Shown here: positions 1 through 10,289 of the stretch, piece by piece
Numbering within the stretch: position 1 is the stretch's first letter
Layout of the letters: each line of letters begins with the position of its first letter
Origin: Marinicella marina
GTDB lineage: Bacteria; Pseudomonadota; Gammaproteobacteria; Xanthomonadales; Marinicellaceae
Length of the DNA: 64,000 nucleotides
Direction of reading: 5' to 3'
Assembly: GCF_030065545.1 (NCBI RefSeq)
Contig: NZ_JASJNC010000010.1
Coordinates: 1 to 64,000, forward strand
The notes under the pieces: model-generated
Database searches by the model: none
What the model was told of the DNA's origin: nothing
What the model saw: only the letters and a program-made list of their open reading frames with translations
Translations under genes and position numbers: made by a program

Positions 1-2370
1 CCAATGGTTGGTGCGGTGTTATCAAGCGTGAACGCTGCGGTTGATGTGTCGGTGTTGCCTGCGGCATCGGTGGTGGTTGCTAAAGCATCACCACTGACTT
101 GGCCTGGGCCAGTGCCAGCAGTTGCGGTACAAACCACTTCATTGCCCGACTCAGCACCACAGGTATAACCTGGGATACTCACAGTGGCGCCGGTTTCAAC
201 GCCAGTACAAGTAGCACTCAGGGCGGTACCATCATTGGCTGGGTTTGGTGTTACGGTACACACAGCAGGCGTTGGTGAGGTGTTATCTAAAGTGAATGGT
301 ACAGCTGTGGTAGCGGTGTTACCGGCTGCATCGGTGGCAGTAGCCACTTCATCACCATCGACACCATTCTGGCCAGCGGTTGCAGTACAAACCACTTCAT
401 TACCGGCCTCAGCAGCACAAACGTAACCTGGAATGGTTACGGTAGCCCCGGTTTCAACGCCAGTACAAGTAGCCGTTAAAGGCGTACCATCATTGGCAGG
501 ATCGGGTGAAACAGTACAAGCACCAATGGTCGGTGCAGTGTTATCCAAGGTAAAGAAGGCATCGGCATTACTGGTATTGCCAGCAGCGTCAGTAACGGTA
601 GCTACTTCATCGCCATCAACACCATTCTGGCCAGCAGTTGCGGTACAAACCACTTCGTTACCCGATTCAGTACCACAGGTATAGCCTGGAATAGATACTG
701 TTGCCCCGGTTTCAACGCCAGTACAAGTAGCCGTTAAAGGCGTACCATCATTGGCAGGATCGGGTGAAACAGTACAAGCACCAATGGTTGGTGCGGTGTT
801 ATCAAGCGTGAACGCTGCGGTTGATGTGTCGGTGTTGCCTGCGGCATCGGTGGTGGTTGCTAAAGCATCACCACTGACTTGGCCTGGGCCAGTGCCAGCA
901 GTTGCGGTACAAACCACTTCGTTACCCGACTCAGCACCACAGCTATAGCCTGGAATAGATACTGTTGCGCCGGTTTCAACACCAGTACAAGTAGCACTCA
1001 GGGCGGTACCATCATTGGCTGGGTTTGGTGTTACGGTACACACAGCAGGCGTTGGAGCGGTGTTATCTAAAGTGAATGGTACAGCTGTGGTAGCGGTGTT
1101 ACCGGCTGCATCGGTGGCCGTGGCCACTTCATCACCATCGACACCGTTTTGGCCAGCGGTTGCGGTACAGACCACTTCGTTACCGGCCTCAGCAGCACAA
1201 ACGTAACCAGGAATGGTGACCACAGCACCCGTCTCAACGCCAGTACAAGTAGCCGTTAAAGGCGTACCATCATTGGCTGGATCGGGTGAGACAGTACAAG
1301 CACCAATGGTCGGTGCGATGTTATCAAGGGTGAAAGCAGCGGTAGATGTAGCTGAGTTGCCGGCGGCATCGGTGGTGGTTGCTAAAGCATCACCACTGAC
1401 TTGGCCTGGGCCAGTGCCAGCGGTTGCGGTACAGACCACTTCGTTACCCGACTCAGCACCACAGCTATAGCCTGGAATAGATACTGTTGCGCCGGTTTCA
1501 ACACCAGTACAAGTGGCGGTGAGGGCGGTGCCATCATTGGCTGGATCGGGAGTTACAGTACACACAGCAGCCGTTGGTGCAGTGTTGTCTAAGGTAAAGA
1601 AAGCATCGGCATTGCTGAAGTTTCCGGCCGCATCAGTAACGGTAGCCACTTCATCACCATCGACGCCATTTTGGCCGGCGGTTGCGGTACAAACTACTTC
1701 GTTACCCGATTCAGTACCACAGGTATAGCCTGGAATAGATACTGTTGCCCCGGTTTCAACGCCAGTACAAGTAGCCGTTAAAGGCGTGCCATCATTGGCT
1801 GGATCGGGTGAGACAGTACAAGCACCAATGGTCGGTGCGGTGTTATCAAGGGTGAAAGCAGCGGTAGATGTAGCTGAGTTGCCGGCGGCATCGGTGGTGG
1901 TTGCTAAAGCATCACCACTGACTTGACCTGGACCAGTACCAGCAGTGGCGGTACAAACCACTTCGTTACCCGACTCAGCACCACAGCTATAGCCTGGAAT
2001 AGATACTGTTGCGCCGGTTTCAACACCAGTACAAGTAGCACTCAGGGCAGTGCCATCGTTGGCTGGGTTTGGTGTAACGGTACACACAGCAGCCGTTGGA
2101 GCGGTGTTATCTAAAGTGAATGGTGCAGGTGTGGTTGCTGTGTTGCCGGCTGCATCGGTGGCCGTGGCCACTTCATCACCATCGACACCGTTTTGGCCAG
2201 CGGTTGCGGTACAGACCACTTCGTTACCGGCCTCAGCAGCACAAACGTAACCAGGAATGGTGACCACAGCACCCGTCTCAACGCCAGTACAAGTAGCCGT
2301 TAAAGGCGTACCATCATTGGCTGGATCGGGTGAGACAGTACAAGCACCAATGGTTGGTGGGGTTACATCT
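1..2370. repeat. Nine tandem ~260-bp coding repeats with a 780-bp higher-order period
   Basis: Equivalent points of successive units fall at 7, 271, 529, 787, 1051, 1309, 1573, 1831, 2095 and 2353, so spacings alternate between 258 and 264 bp (86 or 88 codons). The 264-bp version carries a GPGQVSGD-type loop and the 258-bp version a GQNGVDGD loop. Bases 1-120 are identical to 781-900, which shows a three-unit (780-bp) superperiod. The repeats lie inside the minus-strand gene and probably continue beyond base 1. They are coding repeats, not CRISPR or transposon copies. Confidence 0.95.
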
Positions 2371-3884
2371 GTTAAAGTAATTGTTTCAGTATCATTGAAA
2401 ACAAATTCGGTGGTTGGTAATTGGAATGAGTTGGCAGTTATGGTTACGGTGTTGATAATGTCACCCGTGGGTGCATTTGCATCAATGACAGCGTCAAAAC
2501 TGACAACGACTTGCTCACCAGGTGCAATTGTTCCACCATTGGTACCATTCGCTCCATCGCCTACGCGAATAACTACCTGATTATTTACGCCATCATATTC
2601 TCCAGCATCATTGCCACTGGTATCAGATAATGGGCCAGTTGGACCAGCGTCAGAACTGACGATTTCTAAACTGCCTGGTACGTATGTCATGTTGTTGGGA
2701 ATAGGATCAGTAACCACAGTATTGGTTGAGCTGTCCTGACCGTCATTGGTAAAAGTGATATTGTATGAGATTACATCACTGCGCCCTATGTCTCCACCAT
2801 TAACATCAACAGCGGTTTTATTCAAAGAAGAACTGTAATCAGGAACGTTTAAATCAGTAACAAAAGCCAGATAATGTGGGTAATAAGAGTCACCGTTGGT
2901 TACAAACTCTACTGTTGCTTCAGTTTCACCATTGCCCCAATTTGAGGTTAGTGTGCTGACATCTACAAAATCGATGTCCATACCCAGTTGGTTAACATAA
3001 TCAGGTGTTTTTGAAGTAATACGCGCGTTGTTCTTTGTTATAGAGCTGTTCCAAAAATTATTTTGTGGGTTCAGTGGTGGAAAATCGACGTTGCTGCCTT
3101 CAAAAATAAATTGGTCCCCTGAAATATTTTGATCGCCTTCCCAAACCAATGCGCCTATGCCGGTGTAATAAGTCCCGCTTAATGGAGTCAGAAGTCCTGA
3201 AACTGTGATTGGTATGTTGGTGGTGTCTGTTACTCTGGCAGCACCATCGAATAATGTTAACCGCCTGAACGGCAAAGAACTGTTTTCATAGATTACAGCA
3301 ATTGACCAACCGCCATAGAAACCCAATCCATCGGCTCCGTTATTAGCAACCAATCCGGCAACCGTATACGTACCTGATCCACCTGCCGCAACAATTGAAG
3401 TGATTTCAACAGTTGCTTGGTAAGGGCGATTGTTGTTGCTGCCTTGGTTAGAAAAGACATCAGTTTGGTTGTTTGGGGCAGTGACTGCCTGGTAACTTGC
3501 AGAACCAGGCCTTCTGATTTGAATTGTTCTGCGATCATTGCCGTTGCCACTTCTACCGGCCCAATATAATCCCGCGTACAACACATTTGAGTTGGCAGGT
3601 AATGTTAAAGTTGCTGATGATGAATTATTGAAACCAGCAGTTGGGTCAACATTTACATACCTTGTTTGAATGTTATTATTGCTTGCTACTGTGCCATTCT
3701 GCCGATCAGCACAGTCAGCAGTTGTTGCTTCGTCACAAGTAATTAAAACGTTACCTATGATTTCAATGGCGCCATTGGTGTCGGTATTGAAGCGATTAGT
3801 AAAGTTCCTGTCAACCTGAGATTGAGCTACAGAACTGAATAATAAGGGAAGAACCACTAAGGCACAGAAAAATATCTTATTCAT
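1..3884 (-). CDS. Large secreted Cys-rich tandem-repeat protein, 3' end outside window
   Basis: This reading frame is open without a stop from the ATG at 3884 down to base 1, about 1294 codons, so the C-terminus is missing. Residues 1-22 form a signal peptide (MNKIFFCALVVLPLLFSSVA). An N-terminal globular region follows, with LYAGLYWAGRSGNGND at about residues 102-117. A DUF11-like conserved-repeat domain lies at about 350-470 (DVISYNITFTNDGQDS, then TDPIPNNMTYVPGSLE). From about residue 505 the protein is tandem repeats of 86 or 88 residues, each with four cysteines: GACTVSPDPAND, TATCTGVETGA, GYTCGTESGNEVVCTATAG and a closing TDAAGN. The frame was checked at several repeats and stays constant. 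It is probably an extracellular stalk or adhesin-like protein with disulfide-stabilised Ig-like modules. The function is not recognised, and any C-terminal anchor or sorting signal lies outside the window. Confidence 0.85.
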   Translation of the reverse strand, partial: MNKIFFCALVVLPLLFSSVAQSQVDRNFTNRFNTDTNGAIEIIGNVLITCDEATTADCADRQNGTVASNNNIQTRYVNVDPTAGFNNSSSATLTLPANSNVLYAGLYWAGRSGNGNDRRTIQIRRPGSASYQAVTAPNNQTDVFSNQGSNNNRPYQATVEITSIVAAGGSGTYTVAGLVANNGADGLGFYGGWSIAVIYENSSLPFRRLTLFDGAARVTDTTNIPITVSGLLTPLSGTYYTGIGALVWEGDQNISGDQFIFEGSNVDFPPLNPQNNFWNSSITKNNARITSKTPDYVNQLGMDIDFVDVSTLTSNWGNGETEATVEFVTNGDSYYPHYLAFVTDLNVPDYSSSLNKTAVDVNGGDIGRSDVISYNITFTNDGQDSSTNTVVTDPIPNNMTYVPGSLEIVSSDAGPTGPLSDTSGNDAGEYDGVNNQVVIRVGDGANGTNGGTIAPGEQVVVSFDAVIDANAPTGDIINTVTITANSFQLPTTEFVFNDTETITLTDVTPPTIGACTVSPDPANDGTPLTATCTGVETGAVVTIPGYVCAAEAGNEVVCTATAGQNGVDGDEVATATDAAGNTATTPAPFTLDNTAPTAAVCTVTPNPANDGTALSATCTGVETGATVSIPGYSCGAESGNEVVCTATAGTGPGQVSGDALATTTDAAGNSATSTAAFTLDNTAPTIGACTVSPDPANDGTPLTATCTGVETGATVSIPGYTCGTESGNEVVCTATAGQNGVDGDEVATVTDAAGNFSNADAFFTLDNTAPTAAVCTVTPDPANDGTALTATCTGVETGATVSIPGYSCGAESGNEVVCTATAGTGPGQVSGDALATTTDAAGNSATSTAAFTLDNIAPTIGACTVSPDPANDGTPLTATCTGVETGAVVTIPGYVCAAEAGNEVVCTATAGQNGVDGDEVATATDAAGNTATTAVPFTLDNTAPTPAVCTVTPNPANDGTALSATCTGVETGATVSIPGYSCGAESGNEVVCTATAGTGPGQVSGDALATTTDAAGNTDTSTAAFTLDNTAPTIGACTVSPDPANDGTPLTATCTGVETGATVSIPGYTCGTESGNEVVCTATAGQNGVDGDEVATVTDAAGNTSNADAFFTLDNTAPTIGACTVSPDPANDGTPLTATCTGVETGATVTIPGYVCAAEAGNEVVCTATAGQNGVDGDEVATATDAAGNTATTAVPFTLDNTSPTPAVCTVTPNPANDGTALSATCTGVETGATVSIPGYTCGAESGNEVVCTATAGTGPGQVSGDALATTTDAAGNTDTSTAAFTLDNTAPTI

Positions 3885-4083
3885 AAAACACACACTAGTT
3901 TAATAATATGCGATTTATACCATATAATGTAGTGTTGTAAATGCCGTATACTTCAAAAAGATTGAAATTTTACTATTTGTGACATTATTCACAGTTTTGT
4001 TTGTCTGGATTGTTTTTGTAAATTTCTAAAAGGCAGGTAATGACAAAATATGTCACTACTCAAATTTCAACACAATCAAACAA

Positions 4084-4626
4084 TTACGGTTTTTTGTTAG
4101 CCTCTTGTGGCACCAATTGAATCGCATTCCGGTCATAGCCTTCATCCACAGCAATTTGAATCAATCGTTCCAATTCTCTTTGATCAATCTGTGGTTTTCG
4201 AGCCATAATCCAAACGTAATCTCGCTTGGTTCTACCAATGATGGTGTATTCATAGGCTGGATCGACATAAACAATGATGTATTCGGATTTAAAGGGCCAC
4301 AGGAATTGCATTTTCCACTCAGCATTCGACGGGTCGTCTTGCACAAAACCGGTGGGGTTATACTCTTTCTTAGGACCAGTAAAGCTATCTTTATTGAAGG
4401 AGAATGTGGTATTGATGACGTTTTCATCCTCGCGCTCATAGGTCTCAATGGCATTATGAGCCCCCTTTTCAATAAAGGTAGGAATATTGGCTATAACGAA
4501 CCAATCTCCCATAAATAAATCCAGATTGACTTTTTCTGCCATTCTGATGGGTGGGCCTTGGCGACAAGATTGAAAAGCAAAAAGAGATACCACAATAACA
4601 ATTCCTAAGCTGATTATTTTTTTCAT
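4084..4626 (-). CDS. Lipocalin family lipoprotein (Blc-like)
   Basis: This 180-residue protein has a hydrophobic N-terminus and a lipobox-like cysteine (SLFAFQSC, Cys at about 20), so it is probably a lipoprotein. The lipocalin G-x-W signature is present as FMGDWFVIANIP at about residues 39-50. The later strand motif YTIIGRTKRDYVWIMARKP matches the bacterial lipocalin Blc pattern. Length is normal for Blc (about 175-180 residues). Blc proteins bind fatty acids or lysophospholipids and are linked to envelope stress. The gene stands alone between the repeat protein and the thioredoxin-like gene. The -2 residue of the lipobox (Gln) is unusual, so lipidation is inferred. Confidence 0.85.
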   Translation of the reverse strand: MKKIISLGIVIVVSLFAFQSCRQGPPIRMAEKVNLDLFMGDWFVIANIPTFIEKGAHNAIETYEREDENVINTTFSFNKDSFTGPKKEYNPTGFVQDDPSNAEWKMQFLWPFKSEYIIVYVDPAYEYTIIGRTKRDYVWIMARKPQIDQRELERLIQIAVDEGYDRNAIQLVPQEANKKP

Positions 4627-4824
4627 GTTGAATTTTTAAAACTAATGCGGCTAGTTTAGGCTCAAAGGTGTGAATATCAGGTCAAGTATTTTTCAGACCT
4701 ATAATTCCTAGCATGATGGGTTTTATAATAGAGCTGATTAGCAGTCCTTCAATATTAGCCAGACTTTATGCATGATTTAAATCTTTATTGAGGTCTTATT
4801 TCATGATTGATAAATTATTTAGGT

Positions 4825-5349
4825 ATGTTAAAAAAAATTAAAAGCTTAAGGAAAAACAAATACAACGCCATATTGATGGATGCGGTGTTGATTTTTTTGC
4901 TTTTGCTGGCCTTTTCATGGTGGCAAAACCGAGGCTCTCTGGCTGCAGCTGGACAAACAGCGCCTGATTTTCGGTTGATTGCGTTGGATGGTACATCACA
5001 CCAATTGAGCGACTATCAAGGTAGAGCGGTTTTGGTTTATTTTTTCGCACCTTGGTGTACCGTCTGTCGACTTTCAGCTGACAACCTCAACGACCTGCGA
5101 GCGACAAGAACAGAAGATGAATTAATCGTATTGATGGTGGCTTTGTCTTATGAGAATCGTGCTGAGGTAGAAACTTTTGTGGCTGATTTAGATTTAACTG
5201 TACCAGTTTTACTTGGCAATGAAGCACAAATGCAAGCGTATAGAATTGTCGGTTTTCCAACTTATTACGTGATTGATGAGGCTGGCAAGCTGGCATCTAA
5301 ATCGATGGGCTACAGCACAGAGTTAGGTATGCGTGTTCGGACTTGGTAG
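4825..5349 (+). CDS. Membrane-anchored thioredoxin-like disulfide oxidoreductase (TlpA/ScsD-like)
   Basis: The protein is about 174 residues from ATG 4825. One N-terminal membrane segment (AVLIFLLLLAFSWW) is followed by a periplasmic thioredoxin fold. The redoxin opening GQTAPDFRLIALDG leads to the active site APWCTVCR (CxxC), and the cis-proline motif is GFPTYYVID. The ending GYSTELGMRVRTW is typical of ScsD-type protein disulfide oxidoreductases. The start is uncertain. The frame is open back to a TTG at 4807. The best Shine-Dalgarno (GAGG, 4790-4793) is better placed for an out-of-frame ATG at 4803, which ends after 12 codons just past an A8 run. The role is probably reduction or formation of disulfides in envelope proteins. 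Confidence 0.8.
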   Translation: MLKKIKSLRKNKYNAILMDAVLIFLLLLAFSWWQNRGSLAAAGQTAPDFRLIALDGTSHQLSDYQGRAVLVYFFAPWCTVCRLSADNLNDLRATRTEDELIVLMVALSYENRAEVETFVADLDLTVPVLLGNEAQMQAYRIVGFPTYYVIDEAGKLASKSMGYSTELGMRVRTW

Positions 5350-5465
5350 GTAATGACCAGCTGCTGATGTAACAGGTGAATCACCGCTTTACCCACAACG
5401 CTTGAAACCTTATAATTTCCGCTTTGAAACACTTTAATTGTACCGCTGCAATAATTGGAAATTGA

Positions 5466-7907
5466 ATGACAACATATAACCCGCAAGAAGTTGAACAACA
5501 GGCCCAAGCACTTTGGGATGAGCACAAATCATTTGAAGTCAAACCTGACGATAACAAAGAAAAATACTATTGTCTCAGCATGTTTCCTTACCCCAGTGGC
5601 AAGTTGCACATGGGACACGTGCGAAACTACACGTTGAGCGAGGTGATTGCCAGGTACCAAAAAATGCAAGGTAAAAATGTCTTACAGCCGATAGGATATG
5701 ATGCTTTTGGCTTACCTGCAGAGAATGCCGCAATCAAGCACAACAAAGAACCGGCTGAATGGACTTACGCCAACATGAAGGAAATGACGGGACAATTCAA
5801 ACGCCTTGGTTTTGCTTTTGATTGGTCACGTGAATTGGCCACCTGCCAACCAGATTATTACCGTTGGGAACAGTGGATGTTCGTCAAATTGTATGAGCAA
5901 GGCTTGGTTTATCGCAAAGATGCTGTGGTTAATTGGGATCCTGTGGATCAGACCGTATTGGCCAATGAACAAGTGGTGGATGGCAAAGGCTGGCGTTCAG
6001 GTGCTGAGGTGATCAGGAAATCCATTCCTCAATGGTTCTTAAAAATCACTGATTATGCTGAAGAACTGTTGGCGTCATTGGATCACATGCCTGGATGGCC
6101 TGATTCGGTTAAAACCATGCAGCGCAATTGGATTGGTAAATCCAAAGGTCTGGAGCTGGACTTTCAGGTCGATGGCTTTGGTGAGGTCAGCATTTATACC
6201 ACCAGACCTGACACTTTATATGGTGTTTCATACATGGCGGTGGCGCCAGAACACCCGCTGGCATTGCAAGCTGCGGCAGAAAATACAGATTTAGCTGCTT
6301 TTTTGAAACAGTGCGCCAAAGAACAAAGCAATGAAGCGGCCATGGCCACCATGGAAAAGAAAGGCATGTACACCGGTTTGGATGCCACCCACCCATTAAC
6401 GGGTGACAAAGTCCAGGTTTGGGTCGCTAACTTTGTGCTGATGACTTATGGAACAGGTGCGGTGATGGCAGTTCCAGGCCACGACCAACGCGATTACGAA
6501 TTTGCCCAGAAATATGACCTGCCGATTGTTCAAGTGATTGATGCTGAAGGTGATTTGAGTCAGGCTGCAATCACCGAAAAAGGTGTGCTGATGAATTCCG
6601 CCGAATACGATGGCATGGATTTTAAAACCGCATTTGACGCGATGGCAACACACTTCAAAGCCAATGACAGCGGCCGGGTACAAATCAATTACCGTTTGCG
6701 TGACTGGGGTGTCTCTCGTCAGCGTTATTGGGGCTGCCCAATCCCAATTATTTATTGTGATGATTGTGGCGCGGTGGCGGTACCTGAAGATCAACTTCCG
6801 GTTGAATTACCGGAAAATGTGGTGTTTGATGAGACCGGTGGATCACCGATTAAGAAGATGCCAGAATTCTATGAAACCACCTGCCCCATATGCAACAAGC
6901 CAGCTACCCGTGAAACAGATACTTTTGATACTTTCATGGAGTCCTCTTGGTACTATGCCCGCTATACCTGTCCTCAGTACAGTGGTGGCATGCTGAGTGA
7001 CGAAGCTGACCATTGGTTGCCAGTAGATCAATACATTGGTGGCATCGAGCATGCCATCTTGCACCTGCTATATGCGCGTTTTTATCACAAAGTATTGCGT
7101 GATCAGGGACTGGTGAATTCAGATGAGCCTTTCACCAATTTATTGACCCAGGGCATGGTGTTGAAAGACGGTGCCAAGATGTCAAAGTCCAAAGGCAATA
7201 CCGTGGATCCACAAGATTTAATCGATCGTTATGGTGCTGATACAGTGCGTTTGTTTTCTATGTTCGCAGCGCCTCCTGAACAATCGCTTGAATGGTCTGA
7301 TGAAGGCGTTGAAGGTGCCGCACGTTACCTCAATCGGGTGTGGTTTCAAGTCACTCAGTTCATTGAGGCCGCTGCTGGTCAAACGCACAGCATGGGTAAT
7401 GACCTGAACAAAACGCAAAAAGCAATGCGTTTCAAAACTCACCAAACCATTGCCAAGGTGACAGAAGATGTGGGTGACCGCCAAACCTTCAACACCGCTA
7501 TTGCTGCCATGATGGAACTCACCAATGCACTCTCTAAGTTCAATGACGACAGTCCCACTGGCATGGCGATTCGTCATGAGGGCTGGTACAGTCTGATGAA
7601 AATGCTCAGTCCATTTGCGCCGCACATGACGCAAGCTTTGTGGCAAATGATGGGCGAGGAAGCTTTACTTTGTGATGCCGATTGGCCAGTGGTAGATAAA
7701 ACGGCCTTGGTTCAAGATGAAATTGAAATGGTGGTGCAAGTCAACGGTAAATTAAGAGCGAAATTGGCTGTGCCAGCTGACATGGATAAAGAGGGTATTG
7801 AAGCTTTGGCTTTGGCGGAAGAGAATGTGCAAAAATTCATTGCTGATAAGACCGTCCGTAAAATCATTGTGGTACCGAAACGATTGGTCAATGTGGTGGT
7901 TTCATGA
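5466..7907 (+). CDS. leuS: Leucyl-tRNA synthetase
   Basis: This 813-residue class I synthetase charges tRNA-Leu. The HIGH signature is present as HMGH ([18 protein letters not shown], about residues 44-61) and the KMSKS loop as [11 protein letters not shown] at about 570. Between them lie the CP1 editing domain ([19 protein letters not shown]) and a Cys-rich insert with two CxxC pairs (CDDC, CPIC). The anticodon-binding domain and a C-terminal domain follow. Length is slightly shorter than the E. coli enzyme (860). The gene overlaps lptE by 4 bases (ATGA), the usual leuS-lptE-holA order in gammaproteobacteria. Confidence 0.98.
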   Translation: MTTYNPQEVEQQAQALWDEHKSFEVKPDDNKEKYYCLSMFPYPSGKLHMGHVRNYTLSEVIARYQKMQGKNVLQPIGYDAFGLPAENAAIKHNKEPAEWTYANMKEMTGQFKRLGFAFDWSRELATCQPDYYRWEQWMFVKLYEQGLVYRKDAVVNWDPVDQTVLANEQVVDGKGWRSGAEVIRKSIPQWFLKITDYAEELLASLDHMPGWPDSVKTMQRNWIGKSKGLELDFQVDGFGEVSIYTTRPDTLYGVSYMAVAPEHPLALQAAAENTDLAAFLKQCAKEQSNEAAMATMEKKGMYTGLDATHPLTGDKVQVWVANFVLMTYGTGAVMAVPGHDQRDYEFAQKYDLPIVQVIDAEGDLSQAAITEKGVLMNSAEYDGMDFKTAFDAMATHFKANDSGRVQINYRLRDWGVSRQRYWGCPIPIIYCDDCGAVAVPEDQLPVELPENVVFDETGGSPIKKMPEFYETTCPICNKPATRETDTFDTFMESSWYYARYTCPQYSGGMLSDEADHWLPVDQYIGGIEHAILHLLYARFYHKVLRDQGLVNSDEPFTNLLTQGMVLKDGAKMSKSKGNTVDPQDLIDRYGADTVRLFSMFAAPPEQSLEWSDEGVEGAARYLNRVWFQVTQFIEAAAGQTHSMGNDLNKTQKAMRFKTHQTIAKVTEDVGDRQTFNTAIAAMMELTNALSKFNDDSPTGMAIRHEGWYSLMKMLSPFAPHMTQALWQMMGEEALLCDADWPVVDKTALVQDEIEMVVQVNGKLRAKLAVPADMDKEGIEALALAEENVQKFIADKTVRKIIVVPKRLVNVVVS

Positions 7908-8389
7908 GACTTATTTCATGCCTGTTTGTGTCTTTGTTGCTTTTCGGTTGTGGTTACCAACTCAAAACTGCAGTTGAATTAGACAATGCCTATAACAAGA
8001 CTCACATCAAGCACAGCATCACCTCACCTTTGTATCGACCATTGGCAGTGGCCTTATCTAATCAAGGCGTTAATTTGGTGGAGGATGCCACAAGCGCTTC
8101 GGCTCAAATTATCATCAGCAAGGACAGCTTGACGAAGCAGGTTCAGTCAATTGGTGCCAACAACCGGGTACAAGAGTATAGGTTGGATTATGAAGTGGTT
8201 TTTTCGGTTCAATTCTTGGAAAAAATTGCGGTGCCCGAACAGACTTTGAATTTGTCTCGAGATTATGCTTTTGATATTGGTCAAATAGCTGGTGCTCAAG
8301 GCGAAGAACAAGTGTTGCGACAACAAATGTACGAGGACATGGCACAAAGCATCATTCGAGCCATTGCCAACCAATCCTCAATCCAGTAA
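7904..8389 (+). CDS. lptE: LPS-assembly lipoprotein LptE
   Basis: This 161-residue outer membrane lipoprotein has a clear lipobox, [11 protein letters not shown] (Cys 16). LptE plugs the LptD beta-barrel and helps insert LPS into the outer leaflet. Sequence conservation in this family is low. The call rests on the GCGYQL start of the mature protein, the length, and the position directly between leuS and holA. The start codon overlaps the leuS stop, so translation is probably coupled. Confidence 0.92.
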   Translation: MRLISCLFVSLLLFGCGYQLKTAVELDNAYNKTHIKHSITSPLYRPLAVALSNQGVNLVEDATSASAQIIISKDSLTKQVQSIGANNRVQEYRLDYEVVFSVQFLEKIAVPEQTLNLSRDYAFDIGQIAGAQGEEQVLRQQMYEDMAQSIIRAIANQSSIQ

Positions 8390-8397
8390 AGCGACTG

Positions 8398-9402
8398 ATG
8401 AAGTTATACAGCAACCAATTGGCCGCACAACTGAAACAGCAGTTGCTGCCAGTTTATTTATTGGTTGGTGATGAGCCTTTGCAGTTGCAAGAAGCCGGTG
8501 ATGCTATTAAAGCAGCCGCGGCAGCGCAAGGTTTTTCTGAAAGAGAAAGCCATTTGGTAGACAAATCATTTCAATGGCATGAATTGCAGAACAGTGCAGG
8601 TAACATGTCACTGTTTGCGACACAGCGTATTATTGAGCTGCATATGCCCAGTGGCAAGCCAGGTACCAAAGGTTCTGCCAGCATCGTGTCGTTTGTGGAA
8701 CAAATGCCAACTGATGTGATGCTAATCATTCGTTGTGATGAATGGAACGTCGGTAATGAAAAAACCAAATGGGTTAAAACCATCATTGATAAAGGTGCGT
8801 ATTTGAGGGTTTATCAGCCCAAAGCCACTGAATTACCTAATTGGATCAGGCAACGCTGTCAATCAATTGGACTACAAGTGGATCAAGATGCCATTGGGCT
8901 GTTAAGTATGCGCTTGGAAGGCAATTTGTTGGCCGCTGCCCAAGAGCTGGAAAAGCTTAAAATGCGTTATGCTGAGCAGATGGTTACTGGCCGTGATGTC
9001 GCCGGTTTGGTGGCAGATAACGCACGCTTTGATGTGTTCAGGCTCACCGATTCATTGTTGGACAAACAAGCCAGCAGGGCCATCAGAATTCTTCGTTCGT
9101 TAGAAAAAAATGATGTGGCTGCAGTGGTGGTGCATTGGGCGTTGGAGAGAGAAACCAGGACATTGTGTGAACTGGCTTTTATTCGCAGCCAACAACGCAA
9201 CGTCAGCGCCGCTGATTATCGAAGGATGGGTATTTGGCAAAGCCGACAACCCATCATTCAAAAGGTCCTTAACAGTGCGCCCTTGGCCCACTGGGAATCC
9301 TCATTGAAGGCGCTCAGCGACATCGATCGAATGATTAAAGGCCGCTTACCCGGCAATGCCTGGTTGGCGATGGAGAAGTGGATGGTGCACTTCACGCAAT
9401 AA
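8398..9402 (+). CDS. holA: DNA polymerase III subunit delta
   Basis: This 334-residue clamp-loader subunit opens the beta clamp during DNA replication. The N-terminal AAA-like domain starts with LLPVYLLVGDEPLQLQEA. The family pattern SLFATQRIIELHMPSGKPG, the internal LLSMRLEGNLLAAAQELEKL and the C-terminal collar region (WLAMEKWMVHF near the end) support the call. Length matches HolA (about 340). It follows lptE by 8 bases in the same operon. Confidence 0.95.
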   Translation: MKLYSNQLAAQLKQQLLPVYLLVGDEPLQLQEAGDAIKAAAAAQGFSERESHLVDKSFQWHELQNSAGNMSLFATQRIIELHMPSGKPGTKGSASIVSFVEQMPTDVMLIIRCDEWNVGNEKTKWVKTIIDKGAYLRVYQPKATELPNWIRQRCQSIGLQVDQDAIGLLSMRLEGNLLAAAQELEKLKMRYAEQMVTGRDVAGLVADNARFDVFRLTDSLLDKQASRAIRILRSLEKNDVAAVVVHWALERETRTLCELAFIRSQQRNVSAADYRRMGIWQSRQPIIQKVLNSAPLAHWESSLKALSDIDRMIKGRLPGNAWLAMEKWMVHFTQ

Positions 9403-9404
9403 AT

Positions 9405-9623
9405 CTACTCATCATCAGAGCTGAATTGGTATGCTAATAAATCACCTGGCTGACAATCCAAAGCTTCACATATTGACTCAAGTGTACTGAATCTGATGGC
9501 TTTGGCTTTACCTGTTTTGAGGATGGATAAATTAGATAAACTGATGCCAACTGCTGCAGAAAGCTGATTCAAAGACATCTTTCTTTTGGCCATCATGACA
9601 TCTAGGTTAATAATAATAGCCAT
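9405..9623 (-). CDS. Small XRE-family (YozG-like) HTH regulator
   Basis: The 72-residue protein is almost entirely one helix-turn-helix domain: MSLNQLSAAVGISLSNLSILKTGKAKAIRF, then STLESICEALDCQPGDLLAY. This is the Cro/CI-type small regulator commonly paired with DUF2975 membrane proteins. It lies 2 bases after the DUF2975 gene in the same transcript. It probably regulates its own two-gene operon, but the target is unknown. Confidence 0.88.
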   Translation of the reverse strand: MAIIINLDVMMAKRKMSLNQLSAAVGISLSNLSILKTGKAKAIRFSTLESICEALDCQPGDLLAYQFSSDDE

Positions 9624-9625
9624 GG

Positions 9626-10141
9626 TTATATGGTGAAGTCATTTTCGTTTTGTATTTCAATGCCACGCTTGAATACCTGGGCCATAACATAAACCATCGC
9701 TGCCCATAATAAGTACGCATCATCGCTGCCATTGGCACCCACACCAACCACCTGCTCCAGAGCCTTGATGTGTCCATTGTGCAACACTGTGAGGAAGGCA
9801 ATAAACAGGATAGAAAAACAAATGCGTTCCATCAAGTGAACCACAGTTTGGCTGAATGGGTTTTTCAAATTAAAATCTTTCAATAATTCTGTCACCAGGA
9901 AAGCCACATAGGCTTGGGCACTGAACAACAATACCTTAGTCAGTGCAAGGATGCTGTAATGCATCAAGCTGTGTGATAAGTACATCGACAGGTCCATATC
10001 AAAGTACAAGTGCTTGGCCGCATCGCTGTTGAATAAGCTGATGGTATAGGTAGTTACAACAGCACCGGTTTTGATCAATAAGGCGATAAAGACAAACCAG
10101 GCAAGGAAGAACATGATATTCAATATGGTTTGGGTTTTCAT
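9626..10141 (-). CDS. DUF2975 family membrane protein
   Basis: The 171-residue protein has four probable membrane segments, roughly residues 6-28, 60-85, 105-125 and 140-158. The family-like stretch DFNLKNPFSQTVVHLMERI sits in the middle. DUF2975 proteins have no established function and usually occur next to a small YozG-like XRE regulator, as here. No catalytic residues are apparent. Confidence 0.82.
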   Translation of the reverse strand: MKTQTILNIMFFLAWFVFIALLIKTGAVVTTYTISLFNSDAAKHLYFDMDLSMYLSHSLMHYSILALTKVLLFSAQAYVAFLVTELLKDFNLKNPFSQTVVHLMERICFSILFIAFLTVLHNGHIKALEQVVGVGANGSDDAYLLWAAMVYVMAQVFKRGIEIQNENDFTI

Positions 10142-10240
10142 AGACAGTTACCGAGTTAATAATATTTTGATTATAGCTATAAATTTATTGATAAACAATA
10201 AATATATAGTGAAGTTAGTAAAACTATTACTTGTGGCACA

Positions 10241-10271
10241 AAAAAAGCCAACCACGATGGTTGGCTTTTTG
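10241..10271. terminator. Rho-independent terminator downstream of nhaA
   Basis: A perfect stem AGCCAACCA / TGGTTGGCT with a 3-base loop (CGA) is flanked by an A-run on the left and a T-run on the right. It can therefore work in both directions. It lies just after the nhaA stop on the minus strand and upstream of the DUF2975 gene. Confidence 0.9.
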
Positions 10272-10289
10272 ATCGGTCGTTATCTAGAA

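Noticed and set aside
184-2580. A series of plus-strand open frames of 60-107 codons over the left repeat array
   Set aside because: They recur with the repeat period and are the antisense of the continuous minus-strand gene, which has a signal peptide, domain structure and one constant frame.
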